20,760 nt of DNA from a virus: the IMG/VR virus record IMGVR_UViG_3300037504_000324, positions 1-20,760 of that record; one strand, given 5' to 3'. A program made the translations under genes and the position numbers. Positions 14,371-20,594 of this stretch are shown here, in pieces. A model generated the notes under the pieces. The model had not been told where the DNA came from. It worked only from the letters and a program-made list of their open reading frames with translations, and did no database searches. Each line of letters starts with the position of its first letter. The stretch's first letter is position 1.

Positions 14371-15038
14371 CGGAGTACCCTCGGCATTGTTAAATTCAAA
14401 AATTCCTCCAGCGTTTGCGGTTGCAAGCGGCGCGTGCTGCGCTCGCCATTGCCTGAGAGTAGGCGGGCGCTTTCCAGGCGGGCCGCAATTTGCTGGGCGT
14501 GTTCTCGCGTCGGCACCTGTCCGAGGTGGATTTGTGCCGTCCCAAACACGCGACGATCAACACTCAGGTATTGCGGCCCTTCCAGGCTGCGCACAGACCA
14601 TGGTGTCGGGTGTTCGTTCCGTCGCTGCCAGAGCGAGAACAGCAGCAGCAGCAGCCGGGCCGGGTCGTCTGCCGTGATCGTTGTTTCGCTGGCGGTGATT
14701 GTTGTAGTGACGCCTTGCTTTTCCTCGTATGCATCAAGCATCAGGGCGCGGCGATCAGCCTCGTAGTCCAGATCGGAGCGCCACTTTTTATAGGTGAAAT
14801 ACGGGATCAGGAACGCCAGAAACGACAACGCGCACAAGCCGAAACCGAACGGATACCATTGCCACGCGCCCGCAGGGATTGCAGCAGACAGCACGAAAAG
14901 CCCCAGCGTGCCCTGGAATGCAAGCACGGTAGATGCTCCCGCCGTGAGCACGGTTTGTTTCGCGTCAATATACAGCCGCTCGGCTGCGAGTTCTTGCACG
15001 GCCTGCGTTGCGGTGGCCTCTTTGTGCTGTAGGTGCAT
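14367..15038 (-). CDS. Two-TM membrane protein, function unknown
   Basis: A 223-residue protein with GGGAGGGG just before the ATG at 15038. The N-terminus is helical (MHLQHKEATATQAVQELAAERLYID). Two membrane spans follow (about 30-55: VLTAGASTVLAFQGTLGLFVLSAAI; 61-83: FGFGLCALSFLAFLIPYF). The rest (84-223) is hydrophilic and mostly helical with a run of positive residues, so the C-terminus is probably cytoplasmic (positive KKWR after TM2). It overlaps the HTH-membrane gene by ATGA and lies 12 bases after the 74-aa gene of the partition operon. It may place the operon products at the membrane; I do not recognise a family. Confidence 0.6.
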   Translation of the reverse strand: MHLQHKEATATQAVQELAAERLYIDAKQTVLTAGASTVLAFQGTLGLFVLSAAIPAGAWQWYPFGFGLCALSFLAFLIPYFTYKKWRSDLDYEADRRALMLDAYEEKQGVTTTITASETTITADDPARLLLLLFSLWQRRNEHPTPWSVRSLEGPQYLSVDRRVFGTAQIHLGQVPTREHAQQIAARLESARLLSGNGERSTRRLQPQTLEEFLNLTMPRVLR

Positions 15039-15050
15039 AGTCCCCTCCCG

Positions 15051-15275
15051 CTAATCCAGGTTGACCATGTGATCAGGAGCCTGAATGACCCTCACACTAT
15101 GGTACGCATACCCCTTTGTGGTAGGGTATTCTTTGTATGCCTGTTGCATCGCGTGCTCACGTGCGTCTGTGTCATTCGCTGATAGGAATAGGATGACCCC
15201 AAATCCAGCATCGTTTGTGTTCATGTTCCGTGCCAGTAGCGCGGCAGCGTACAGGTGTTGTGTGTGTTCGCTCAT
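15051..15275 (-). CDS. Small protein, function unknown
   Basis: A 74-residue protein starting with MSEHTQHLYAAALLARNMNTNDAG. The frame is open to 15377, but AGAGGAGG lies 4 bases before the ATG at 15275, and the previous gene (parR-like) stops 10 bases upstream. It is predicted to be mixed helix/strand, with GVILFLSANDTDAREHAMQQAYKEYP and a YHSVRVIQAP strand. It has no membrane segment. It is the third gene of the partition operon and could be an accessory factor; no family is recognised. Confidence 0.6.
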   Translation of the reverse strand: MSEHTQHLYAAALLARNMNTNDAGFGVILFLSANDTDAREHAMQQAYKEYPTTKGYAYHSVRVIQAPDHMVNLD

Positions 15276-15285
15276 GATACCTCCT

Positions 15286-15585
15286 CTAGTATCGTTTTCC
15301 CACATCGATAGGAAAATCATCATCATCGTCGTCGTGCTGTTCGGGTGCCTGTGGTGCTGTGTAGCGCTGTGGCGCACTCATGACGCGCTTCAATTCGGCC
15401 CGTGTGGCGTCGTCTAGCGGCTCCTTTAATGCGTGTGCCGCCTCTCTGTCAAGCCCCTGGATAGGTTGCCCAGCGTGATGCGCGCCAATGACCACAAGCG
15501 CCCGCAATCCGGCTGCAATGTTCCCGCCGCCGATGCGGCGTAATAATGCGCGCATCTCTGGAGAGAGCCGGAATCCTGTTATCAT
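15286..15585 (-). CDS. ParR-like DNA-binding adaptor (ribbon-helix-helix), partner of the actin-like protein
   Basis: A 99-residue protein that overlaps the parM-like gene stop by ATGA, the usual parM-parR arrangement. The N-terminal ITGFRLSPEMRALLRRIGGGNIAAGLRALV (residues 2-31) is a good ribbon-helix-helix candidate: a short strand (FRLS) and two helices with a G-N turn. The C-terminus is acidic (DDDDDD at 85-90, then FPIDVGKRY); acidic or flexible C-termini of ParR proteins contact ParM. Together with the operator upstream of parM, this gives a complete set of partition parts: adaptor, motor and DNA site. The assignment rests on order, size and fold pattern, not on sequence identity to a known ParR. 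Confidence 0.55.
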   Translation of the reverse strand: MITGFRLSPEMRALLRRIGGGNIAAGLRALVVIGAHHAGQPIQGLDREAAHALKEPLDDATRAELKRVMSAPQRYTAPQAPEQHDDDDDDFPIDVGKRY

Positions 15586-16538
15586 TGCGCCGCAATCCGG
15601 GCCGCGAGACGCGCATACCCGCGAGCGACAGCCATCTGAGGCTCTGGCACGATGACGGCATGCCCGTATCTCGCCTGGATTACATCCGTGAGTTGCGGCA
15701 ATTCTGCACCGCCACCGCCGATGAGAATAGCATCGTATCCCTTACCATTACCCCATCGCTCTGTGAGGTACGACAGGATAGTGTTGGCGTGCTGATCAAG
15801 CGGTGCATCCCATCCTGGCGGCAGTTTCACAAACTGGCCTGCAATCGTGACGCCGCCAGCACGCACCGCCTGATCAGTCTGGTAGAGCGTCAACTCGCGG
15901 CCTAACGCACTCGATAGAAACGAGCGGATAGCCTTGAGCGGCTGCGCTGTGCCAAGTTCGCGGGCGTCCATACCCGTGCTCACGGGGCGCATCTTCTGCA
16001 CCTCGGACACGTCCAGCGTGAGGTGCCCGATATCGGCAACGGCGACGCTGCCCTTGAGTGCTGTATCGCCCGTCGTTTTACCATTGTTGTCGAGTAACAG
16101 GCTGTAGAGCAGCCCAACCGGCTCGGCGATGACCGTGATATCGCCCTCCCACAGAGCACTCGCCTCGCGCAATCGCGCTGCCAGCGCCCGCCCGTACTCC
16201 TCATTCTCTGCCTGATGCGCTGGCAAGCCAGTCACCAGGGTTCCTGTGTCGCTTATTCCCGCCGTCGCGTGCTTGACCATCGCGGGGATCAAAGCAGGAT
16301 GCGTCAGACGTGCCTCAGACAGGTCTGTGAGCGGGTGTGCGGCCATTTCTGCATCCAATCCCACCCAATACTCAGATCCGTTAATCGTGACGGTTGTGGC
16401 CCGTTCCAGGGCGCCTGCAACCGCACGCGAAGCGGGAGCGATCATCGAGGGAAACGAGACGTTAACAATCTCCTCTCCATTGCTCAGGCCGATCAGTTTG
16501 GTGTACCCATAGCCTCCGTTGTATCCATACGCGTGCAT
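15582..16538 (-). CDS. Actin-like ATPase, ParM/Alp-type partition motor
   Basis: A 318-residue actin-fold protein (ALP/ParM-like). Phosphate-1 loop: GYNGGYGYTK (5-14), where the usual Asp (DxGxxxxK) is replaced by Asn7. Phosphate-2: ADIGHLTLD (168-176), with both expected Asp positions. The connect motif is EPVGLLYSL (139-147), and the adenosine motif is LIGGGGAEL (272-280). The length fits the family (about 320-350). A GAGGAG ribosome binding site lies 5 bases before the ATG. It is the first gene of the operon, directly behind a palindromic operator/promoter (16574-16614), and is followed by a ParR-like gene. It is likely to polymerise and move plasmid-like DNA at cell division, but a cytoskeletal role in phage replication is possible. 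The D-to-N change may alter ATP hydrolysis. Confidence 0.72.
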   Translation of the reverse strand: MHAYGYNGGYGYTKLIGLSNGEEIVNVSFPSMIAPASRAVAGALERATTVTINGSEYWVGLDAEMAAHPLTDLSEARLTHPALIPAMVKHATAGISDTGTLVTGLPAHQAENEEYGRALAARLREASALWEGDITVIAEPVGLLYSLLLDNNGKTTGDTALKGSVAVADIGHLTLDVSEVQKMRPVSTGMDARELGTAQPLKAIRSFLSSALGRELTLYQTDQAVRAGGVTIAGQFVKLPPGWDAPLDQHANTILSYLTERWGNGKGYDAILIGGGGAELPQLTDVIQARYGHAVIVPEPQMAVARGYARLAARIAAQ

Positions 16539-16573
16539 ACTCTCTCCTCGTGTAAGTTCGTATCGCTGCTGCT

Positions 16574-16614
16574 ACTATAGCATATGTGCAACAAACGTGC
16601 AACACGTGTTGCAC
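16574..16614 (-). promoter_or_regulatory. Promoter and palindromic operator of the partition operon
   Basis: An 18-bp perfect palindrome GTGCAACACGTGTTGCAC lies at 16597-16614, with a further GTGCAAC half-site at 16586-16592, one helical turn away. Read on the minus strand, TTGCAC (16597-16602) and TATAGT (16574-16579) form a promoter with a 17-base spacer, so the palindrome covers the -35 and the extra half-site lies between -35 and -10. This is the arrangement expected for autorepression by a ParR-like protein, and the site could also be part of a parC-type centromere. Confidence 0.65.
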
Positions 16615-16628
16615 AATCCGGGCAAAGC

Positions 16629-16648
16629 AAAACCCCGCCGAAGCGGGG
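16629..16648 (-). terminator. Intrinsic terminator of the DHH operon
   Basis: Read on the minus strand: stem CCCCGC (16643-16648) with GCGGGG (16633-16638), a TTCG loop, then TTTT (16629-16632). It lies just after the stop (TAG at 16673-16675) of the DHH phosphoesterase gene, so it ends that operon before the parM promoter. Confidence 0.8.
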
Positions 16649-16672
16649 CTGCGAGATATGGGCGGATCTTTC

Positions 16673-17617
16673 CTAGCGCTCCCACGCTGCATCAATGGTG
16701 CGAGCCACAGCGTCAACCGTCAACCCTCCCGGAACCGGGTCAAAGCGCGTGGCCTTGCCTGTGCCGCGCCCGGCAAAGAAGCCCGCCGGATGTCGGAACC
16801 AATCATCAGCCTGCATTGCACTATCCAACGCGGAGTCCGCAAGGACACTCCCAACGTGCGGGAACTCAGCAGCCTGATTGCGTTGGATGCCGATGGCGTA
16901 AGACGTGCCGTTCTCTGTTGGAATGTCGCTGCGGAACACGACCAGCGTTGCCCCGGCGGCGAACGCGGCTTGACTGTGGCGCGGCTGTCCGTGCTCAATG
17001 GCAACGACTTTGCCATCTTCGGAACGCCACACAAGTTTCTCCGCAAGCTCGGCGGCGGCTTCTGCCTGTCGCTGCAAGCGTGCTGCCAGCAGATCAAGCT
17101 CCTGGCATCCCCATTCCATTAATGCGGCGTCCGTCCAGCCTGCCGCCTTACGGGCGCTGAGTTGCGCGTGCAGACCAACCTGGCGACTGTAGCCCGCACC
17201 AAAGTGGTTACGGCCCGTATCGCCTGCGTAGATGAGCATGACGAGCGGCTCCAGATGAGCCGCAACGCCATTGTGCCCGCCGAGCCATTCCCAAACGAGC
17301 AACGCAGCACACGTTTCATTCGCGGCGCCCTCCGGCAGGTGATGGTGGTCGAAGCGGCGCCCAAGCGGGTCAAGGATACTGCCACAATCCACAATAGCGG
17401 CGTGCGTGTCTTTGTATTCCTCGACTTGCTCACGACTAGCGCAAACAATCTCAGCGTGCCTGTAATGATCGTCGTAGCGCTGCAACAACCACGCGGCTCC
17501 GATAGCGTCCCAATCTGGCGATGTGTGTGTGATGATTTTATTCATTGCAGTTTCTAGCCCGATACAACGCCTCGGGCTATGATTACTTTTTTTGCCGCCT
17601 GTACCGTTGCCGCTCAC
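16673..17617 (-). CDS. DHH-type phosphoesterase, phage-encoded
   Basis: A 314-residue protein with the motifs of the DHH superfamily (MYG1/RecJ/pAp phosphatase-like): THTSPDWDAIG (30-40; D35 and D37), VDCG (76-79) and FDHHH (89-93), followed by YAGDTG and a basic C-terminal half. These enzymes use paired metals to hydrolyse phosphodiesters, for example 3'-phosphoadenosine phosphate, nanoRNA or single-stranded DNA; the substrate here cannot be assigned. Start: the GTG at 17617 is in a GTGA overlap with the upstream stop and has GAGG 6 bases before it. An in-frame ATG at 17545 would begin the family-like sequence (MNKIITHTS) but lacks a ribosome binding site. The 24 extra residues look non-homologous. 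Confidence 0.7.
   Translation of the reverse strand: MSGNGTGGKKSNHSPRRCIGLETAMNKIITHTSPDWDAIGAAWLLQRYDDHYRHAEIVCASREQVEEYKDTHAAIVDCGSILDPLGRRFDHHHLPEGAANETCAALLVWEWLGGHNGVAAHLEPLVMLIYAGDTGRNHFGAGYSRQVGLHAQLSARKAAGWTDAALMEWGCQELDLLAARLQRQAEAAAELAEKLVWRSEDGKVVAIEHGQPRHSQAAFAAGATLVVFRSDIPTENGTSYAIGIQRNQAAEFPHVGSVLADSALDSAMQADDWFRHPAGFFAGRGTGKATRFDPVPGGLTVDAVARTIDAAWER
17555..17579. other. Hairpin between the two possible starts of the DHH gene
   Basis: TAGCCCGA (17555-17562) pairs perfectly with TCGGGCTA (17572-17579) around a 9-base loop, followed on the plus strand by TGATTAC and TTTTTTT (17587-17593). In the minus-strand mRNA it lies between the GTG start at 17617 and the ATG at 17545 and could influence which start is used; on the plus strand it resembles a weak terminator. 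Confidence 0.4.
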
Positions 17618-17814
17618 TCAGTTCCTCTAGCGGCTTTCGCGCCCGCTGCCCTCGCTCGGCGGCGCTCCACCGAGGCGCGGGTGACGCGGCCACGGTTGCC
17701 GACGGCGGGCGCGGCCTTTAGCCGCCCGCGTTGTACCAGTTTGCGCACGTAGTCAGTGCGCACGCCCAGGTGCTTGGCGGCTCCCTGGTAGGTGAGGGTG
17801 TTGTCAGTAGTCAT
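17614..17814 (-). CDS. Small HTH (excisionase/MerR-like) DNA-binding protein
   Basis: A 66-residue protein with a single HTH of the excisionase/HTH_17 type: LTYQGAAKHLGVRTDYVRKLVQRGRLKAAP (about 7-36), followed by a basic C-terminal tail RVTRASVERRRARAAG. The start ATG overlaps the upstream stop (ATGA), and its own stop overlaps the DHH start (GTGA). It lies in an operon behind promoter/operator copy 2, so it could be the regulator that binds the shared operator; that link is only positional. Confidence 0.65.
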   Translation of the reverse strand: MTTDNTLTYQGAAKHLGVRTDYVRKLVQRGRLKAAPAVGNRGRVTRASVERRRARAAGAKAARGTE

Positions 17815-18185
17815 CGCACACCTAACCTATCAAACTCACGTTGCGCCCAATCCTGAGCGTCCGACCGAGACTGCAATAATACGCTATCCGACTCAATACG
17901 ATAGCCGTTTGGCAGTACGACGCACACCCTGTACCCGCCGTCAAAACAACTGAAAATCCGCCCTTGGTATGTCTCGTTGTTGCGCTGGCGATAGCACACC
18001 AGTGCTCTCCCCTCCTCGTGCCAGGATGCGTCACGGATGGCACTTTCCAGTGCTGCAAGGCCGCTGTGCGCTGCGATAAACCCCTCCGTGTCGATGTACA
18101 AGTCCTCTTCGGTGTCCAGTGTTTCGATTTGCCCGATGATGTCGCGGGCTTGTTTCAGTAGCTCAAGTGCTGTTGCGTGTGTCAT
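17811..18185 (-). CDS. Small protein, function unknown
   Basis: A 124-residue protein starting with MTHATALELLKQARDIIGQIETLDTEEDLYID, with AGGAGA 6 bases before the ATG. The N-terminal half is helical and acidic, followed by a QRNNETYQGRIFSCFDGGYRVCVVLPNGYRIESDS strand-rich part (two Cys) and a WAQREFDRLG helix. No known domain is recognised and no membrane segment is seen. It is the first gene of the operon behind promoter/operator copy 2, with the same 24-base leader as the gene starting at 12812. Confidence 0.65.
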   Translation of the reverse strand: MTHATALELLKQARDIIGQIETLDTEEDLYIDTEGFIAAHSGLAALESAIRDASWHEEGRALVCYRQRNNETYQGRIFSCFDGGYRVCVVLPNGYRIESDSVLLQSRSDAQDWAQREFDRLGVR

Positions 18186-18209
18186 TGTGTCTCTCCTGTG
18201 TTGCTACCA

Positions 18210-18236
18210 GTTGTCTCTCAACTGACATTAGTATAC
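18210..18236 (-). promoter_or_regulatory. Promoter/operator element, copy 2 (shared with 12837-12863)
   Basis: In plus-strand reading: GTTGTCTCTCAACTGAC (18210-18226), ATT, then AGTATAC (18230-18236). The palindrome here extends to AGTTG-TCTCT-CAACT (18209-18223). It is identical to copy 1 at 24 of 27 positions and lies exactly 24 bases before the ATG at 18185. A TTGACA (minus strand) lies upstream of the GTATACT, but only 10 bases away, too close for a standard -35. Confidence 0.65.
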
Positions 18237-18288
18237 ACGATTGTGTGTCAAGAGGTTCGGGAGATATGATAGGAGATTACTGCAAAAC

Positions 18289-19398
18289 CTACCGCATGGA
18301 CATCAGCATAATGACGTGCGTGTAGTGATCATCCCCGACAGGACGCAGCACGAGCGGCGAATGGGCGCCCATCAATTCCAGCGCTACCTGCTGCGTCTCT
18401 GTTGCCTCTAGCACATCAGCGAGAAACCGCACATTGACGGCGATCTCGTTGTCGGCGCCTTCGATCATCGCGCCGATGGTACCCTGGTTATCGCCAACGT
18501 CGGCAGCATTGGCGCTGAGTGTTAGTCCTTCTTTCTCCTGCACCTGAACCTTCAGAATACCCTGACTGGCGAGCGCAAAGTGAGACGCGAGCTTGACGGC
18601 TTTCGCCAGCTCCCGTGTGTCCACAAGGCAGCGCGTGGTGTGCTCTTTGGGAATGATGCGCTCGAAATCGGGGAACTGGCCGTCAATCAGACGTGAGACA
18701 AGCGTAGTTGCGCCTGTCTCAAAAACAACCTGATTGTCGCTAACTGCCATCCTGATGGCACCTTCTGCATCCCCGATGATGTTAGCCAACTCGCGCAATG
18801 CGCGGGCAGGGATGATCAGGTCTGGACGGGACTGCATGCTCTCTGTGCCCAATACGTACTTAGCCAGGCGAAACCCGTCTGCTGCCGCCAGTTTGACACC
18901 TTCCGGGCCAATGCCAACATAGACGCCCGTGAGTACCGGGCGGCTCTCGTCTGTGGCGGCGGCGAATGCGGTGCACTTTATCGCGTCGCGCAATGCGGGT
19001 GCCGGGAATGAGATACCCTCCCCGGTTGTGGTAGGAATGCGCGGAAACTCATCAGCGTCTAGCCCGGCGATGTTGGTTACGAAACGCCCGCATTCCAGGC
19101 GCAGGGACGTGCCATGCATTCGGAGCGTTACCATATCATTCGGCAAGCCGCCCACCACATCCGCCAGCAGGCGAGCGGGCACACTGATACTGCCGTGCGT
19201 CCCGGAGAATATCGAGACACGGGTAGTAATGCTCATTTCCAGGTTTGTAGCAGCCAACCTGAGCCTACCAGCGGCCACCGTCAGAAGAATGTGAGTGAGA
19301 CTAGGGATAGATGATTTACCTGCCACAGCGGGGCGCACAGTGGCTATAGCGCGCCTTAGTTCGGATTGTGGTACGGTGGCTTGTAGTTCGTTCGTCAT
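18289..19398 (-). CDS. dnaN: DNA polymerase III beta-like sliding clamp
   Basis: A 369-residue sliding clamp. The length and the three-domain repeat pattern match bacterial DnaN (about 366-378). Features: N-terminal ELRRAIATVRPAVAGKSSIPSLTHILLTV, LAATNLEMSIT, SVPARLLADVVGGLP, DADEFPRIP, then RPVLTGVYVGI and LAAADGFRLA, DGQFPDFERIIP, and the C-terminal HVIMLMSMR (the usual MPMR end). It encircles DNA and holds the replicative polymerase. It may recruit a phage polymerase or divert the host one. The TAATG overlap shows it is coupled to the dCTP deaminase gene upstream. Phage-encoded clamps of the DnaN type are uncommon compared with host-encoded ones. Confidence 0.93.
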   Translation of the reverse strand: MTNELQATVPQSELRRAIATVRPAVAGKSSIPSLTHILLTVAAGRLRLAATNLEMSITTRVSIFSGTHGSISVPARLLADVVGGLPNDMVTLRMHGTSLRLECGRFVTNIAGLDADEFPRIPTTTGEGISFPAPALRDAIKCTAFAAATDESRPVLTGVYVGIGPEGVKLAAADGFRLAKYVLGTESMQSRPDLIIPARALRELANIIGDAEGAIRMAVSDNQVVFETGATTLVSRLIDGQFPDFERIIPKEHTTRCLVDTRELAKAVKLASHFALASQGILKVQVQEKEGLTLSANAADVGDNQGTIGAMIEGADNEIAVNVRFLADVLEATETQQVALELMGAHSPLVLRPVGDDHYTHVIMLMSMR

Positions 19399-20000
19399 TA
19401 CATCCTCGCTTCTGTTACGTCGGTTTGCCCCTGGTACTTGCCCTTTTTATCTGCATACGACACCTCGCACGTCATGCTTGCCTGCCAGAACTGCACCTGT
19501 GCGATGCCCTCCCCGATGTGGATGATCGACGCCAGGGGTGTCGTGTTGCTAATCTCAATCGTGACATGGCCTTCCCATTCAGGTTCGAGCGGTGTCACGT
19601 TGACGATGGTACCATTGCGAGCGTACGTGCTCTTTCCCAACACCGTGCACGTCACGTTGCGCGGGATGCGGAACCGCTCTACAGAGCGCCCGAGCACAAA
19701 CGAGTATGGCGGCATGACCAGAAAGATCGGTTGCCCGTCCGCCTGGAAAACATACGGATCTATGGCGTATGGCACGTCCTGCCCATGCGTCTGCACGTCA
19801 ACCCATTGTGCCAATTCAGGCCGTTTCGGGTCGAGCGCCACACCGCGCTGTGGATAGCGAAACACGGCGTCAATCCGCATATCGTAGCCATAGGACGTAA
19901 GCCCGTACGAAACAGCCGGCGCGCCTACAGCTTCGCTGTACGGCGTGATCATGCCGCCGTGAGCGAGCGCGCGGATCTGATGATCTGCAAGTGGTGTCAT
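19398..20000 (-). CDS. dcd: dCTP deaminase
   Basis: A 200-residue dCTP deaminase, converting dCTP to dUTP, which is then taken to dUMP and thymidylate. Key motifs: the KSTYAR segment (123-128), corresponding to the RSSxAR nucleotide-binding motif, then NVTPLEPEWEGHVTIEISN, whose E149 is at the position of the catalytic Glu of E. coli Dcd, and GEGIAQVQFWQA at the C-terminus. The length matches the family (about 190). It has GAGGAG before the ATG. It lies directly upstream of dnaN and is translationally coupled to it, which suggests supply of thymidylate precursors during phage DNA synthesis. A bifunctional DCD-DUT activity cannot be excluded. Confidence 0.92.
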   Translation of the reverse strand: MTPLADHQIRALAHGGMITPYSEAVGAPAVSYGLTSYGYDMRIDAVFRYPQRGVALDPKRPELAQWVDVQTHGQDVPYAIDPYVFQADGQPIFLVMPPYSFVLGRSVERFRIPRNVTCTVLGKSTYARNGTIVNVTPLEPEWEGHVTIEISNTTPLASIIHIGEGIAQVQFWQASMTCEVSYADKKGKYQGQTDVTEARM

Positions 20001-20027
20001 ACTCTCCTCTCTTTTGTTTACATAGCT

Positions 20028-20378
20028 TCAATCATCCCAGATGTACCAGATGTTGCCGATTTTCTTACCCACTACTTTGCCGTCGACGAGCCAGTCTCGC
20101 GCCGTACACTCTGGTATATCGTGCTGGCGCGCCCATACTGAGCACCGCATCCATTTCCCGCGCACGCGTTGCGCGTACTCTTGCACATCCGCATTGGCTA
20201 TGTTCTCTGCGCTCCACCGATGCCAGTGCTCAGGATTGCGCAGAAATCCGATAATATCATCTGCGCTGATGTACGCAGGCGAGCGTTGTTGACACGGTAG
20301 CATGCCGTGTTGCACCCATCGCTGAACGGTTCGTTCACCGACCCCTAAAATCTCTGCTACCCTTCGAGTAGTAGTCAT
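20028..20378 (-). CDS. Double helix-turn-helix DNA-binding protein
   Basis: A 116-residue protein (from ATG 20378; GTG at 20399 in GTGA overlap with the upstream small gene is an alternative start). Residues 2-30 (RRVAEILGVGERTVQRWVQHGMLP) are an excisionase/MerR-like HTH with an ISADDIIGFL wing. A second HTH-like block is near the C-terminus (VWARQHDIPECTARDWLVDGKVVGKKIGNIWYI). No cofactor domain is seen. It lies upstream of the dCTP deaminase gene and is probably the local regulator or a replication-initiation accessory protein. The two-HTH layout is less usual than a single excisionase-like domain. Confidence 0.7.
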   Translation of the reverse strand: MTTTRRVAEILGVGERTVQRWVQHGMLPCQQRSPAYISADDIIGFLRNPEHWHRWSAENIANADVQEYAQRVRGKWMRCSVWARQHDIPECTARDWLVDGKVVGKKIGNIWYIWDD

Positions 20379-20395
20379 CCGAGCAACCCCAGACC

Positions 20396-20452
20396 TCACA
20401 GCGCGATGTAGGCAAAAAAGCCAGCGAGCACCCACCACTTCCCATCACCCAT
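20396..20452 (-). CDS. Possible 18-residue hydrophobic peptide
   Basis: ATG at 20452 with AAGGAGAGGG 3 bases upstream. It encodes MGDGKWWVLAGFFAYIAL and then TGA at 20396-20398. The peptide is hydrophobic (WWVLAGFFAYIAL), so a single membrane-inserted peptide is possible. It overlaps the zinc-ribbon gene stop and the alternative GTG start of the next gene. The ribosome binding site and overlaps support translation; the short length makes it uncertain. Confidence 0.4.
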   Translation of the reverse strand: MGDGKWWVLAGFFAYIAL

Positions 20453-20594
20453 TATCCCTCTCCTTCCTCAACTCGCGTCGCTCGCGTTGCATTGCCGTTT
20501 CGTGGCATCGTTTACAGCGGTGGCGCTGGCTGCGTCGGCTGATAATATACACGGTTCCACATGAGCACCGTCGGTATTCCTGGTATGGTTTCAT
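20445..20594 (-). CDS. Small zinc-ribbon-like protein
   Basis: A 49-residue protein beginning MKPYQEYRRCSCG at an ATGA overlap with the upstream stop. It has two metal-binding pairs, C10-x-C12 and C27-x-x-C30 (RCKRCHE), fitting a compact zinc ribbon, and a very basic helical tail (RERRELRKERDN). It is probably a nucleic-acid- or protein-binding accessory factor in the phage replication operon; no family name is assigned. The N-terminal CxC in place of CxxC makes the zinc site slightly irregular. Confidence 0.55.
   Translation of the reverse strand: MKPYQEYRRCSCGTVYIISRRSQRHRCKRCHETAMQRERRELRKERDNG

Noticed and set aside
14490-15032. Long plus-strand frame (180 codons) opposite the two-TM gene
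   Set aside because: It lies antisense to a minus-strand gene with a clear ribosome binding site and ATGA coupling. Its translation is Arg/Gln/His-rich and has no domain-like pattern.
15313-15333. Trinucleotide repeat (catcatcatcgtcgtcgtc) as a possible microsatellite
   Set aside because: It simply encodes the poly-Asp C-terminal tract of the ParR-like protein in frame.
16586-17122. Plus-strand frame (178 codons) opposite the DHH gene
   Set aside because: Antisense to the DHH gene, which has clear catalytic motifs; no ribosome binding site and low-complexity composition.
20307-20315. Extra copy of GTGTTGCAC inside the double-HTH gene
   Set aside because: A single 9-base match in a coding region can occur by chance in a window this long, with no promoter nearby; not treated as a parM-operator site.
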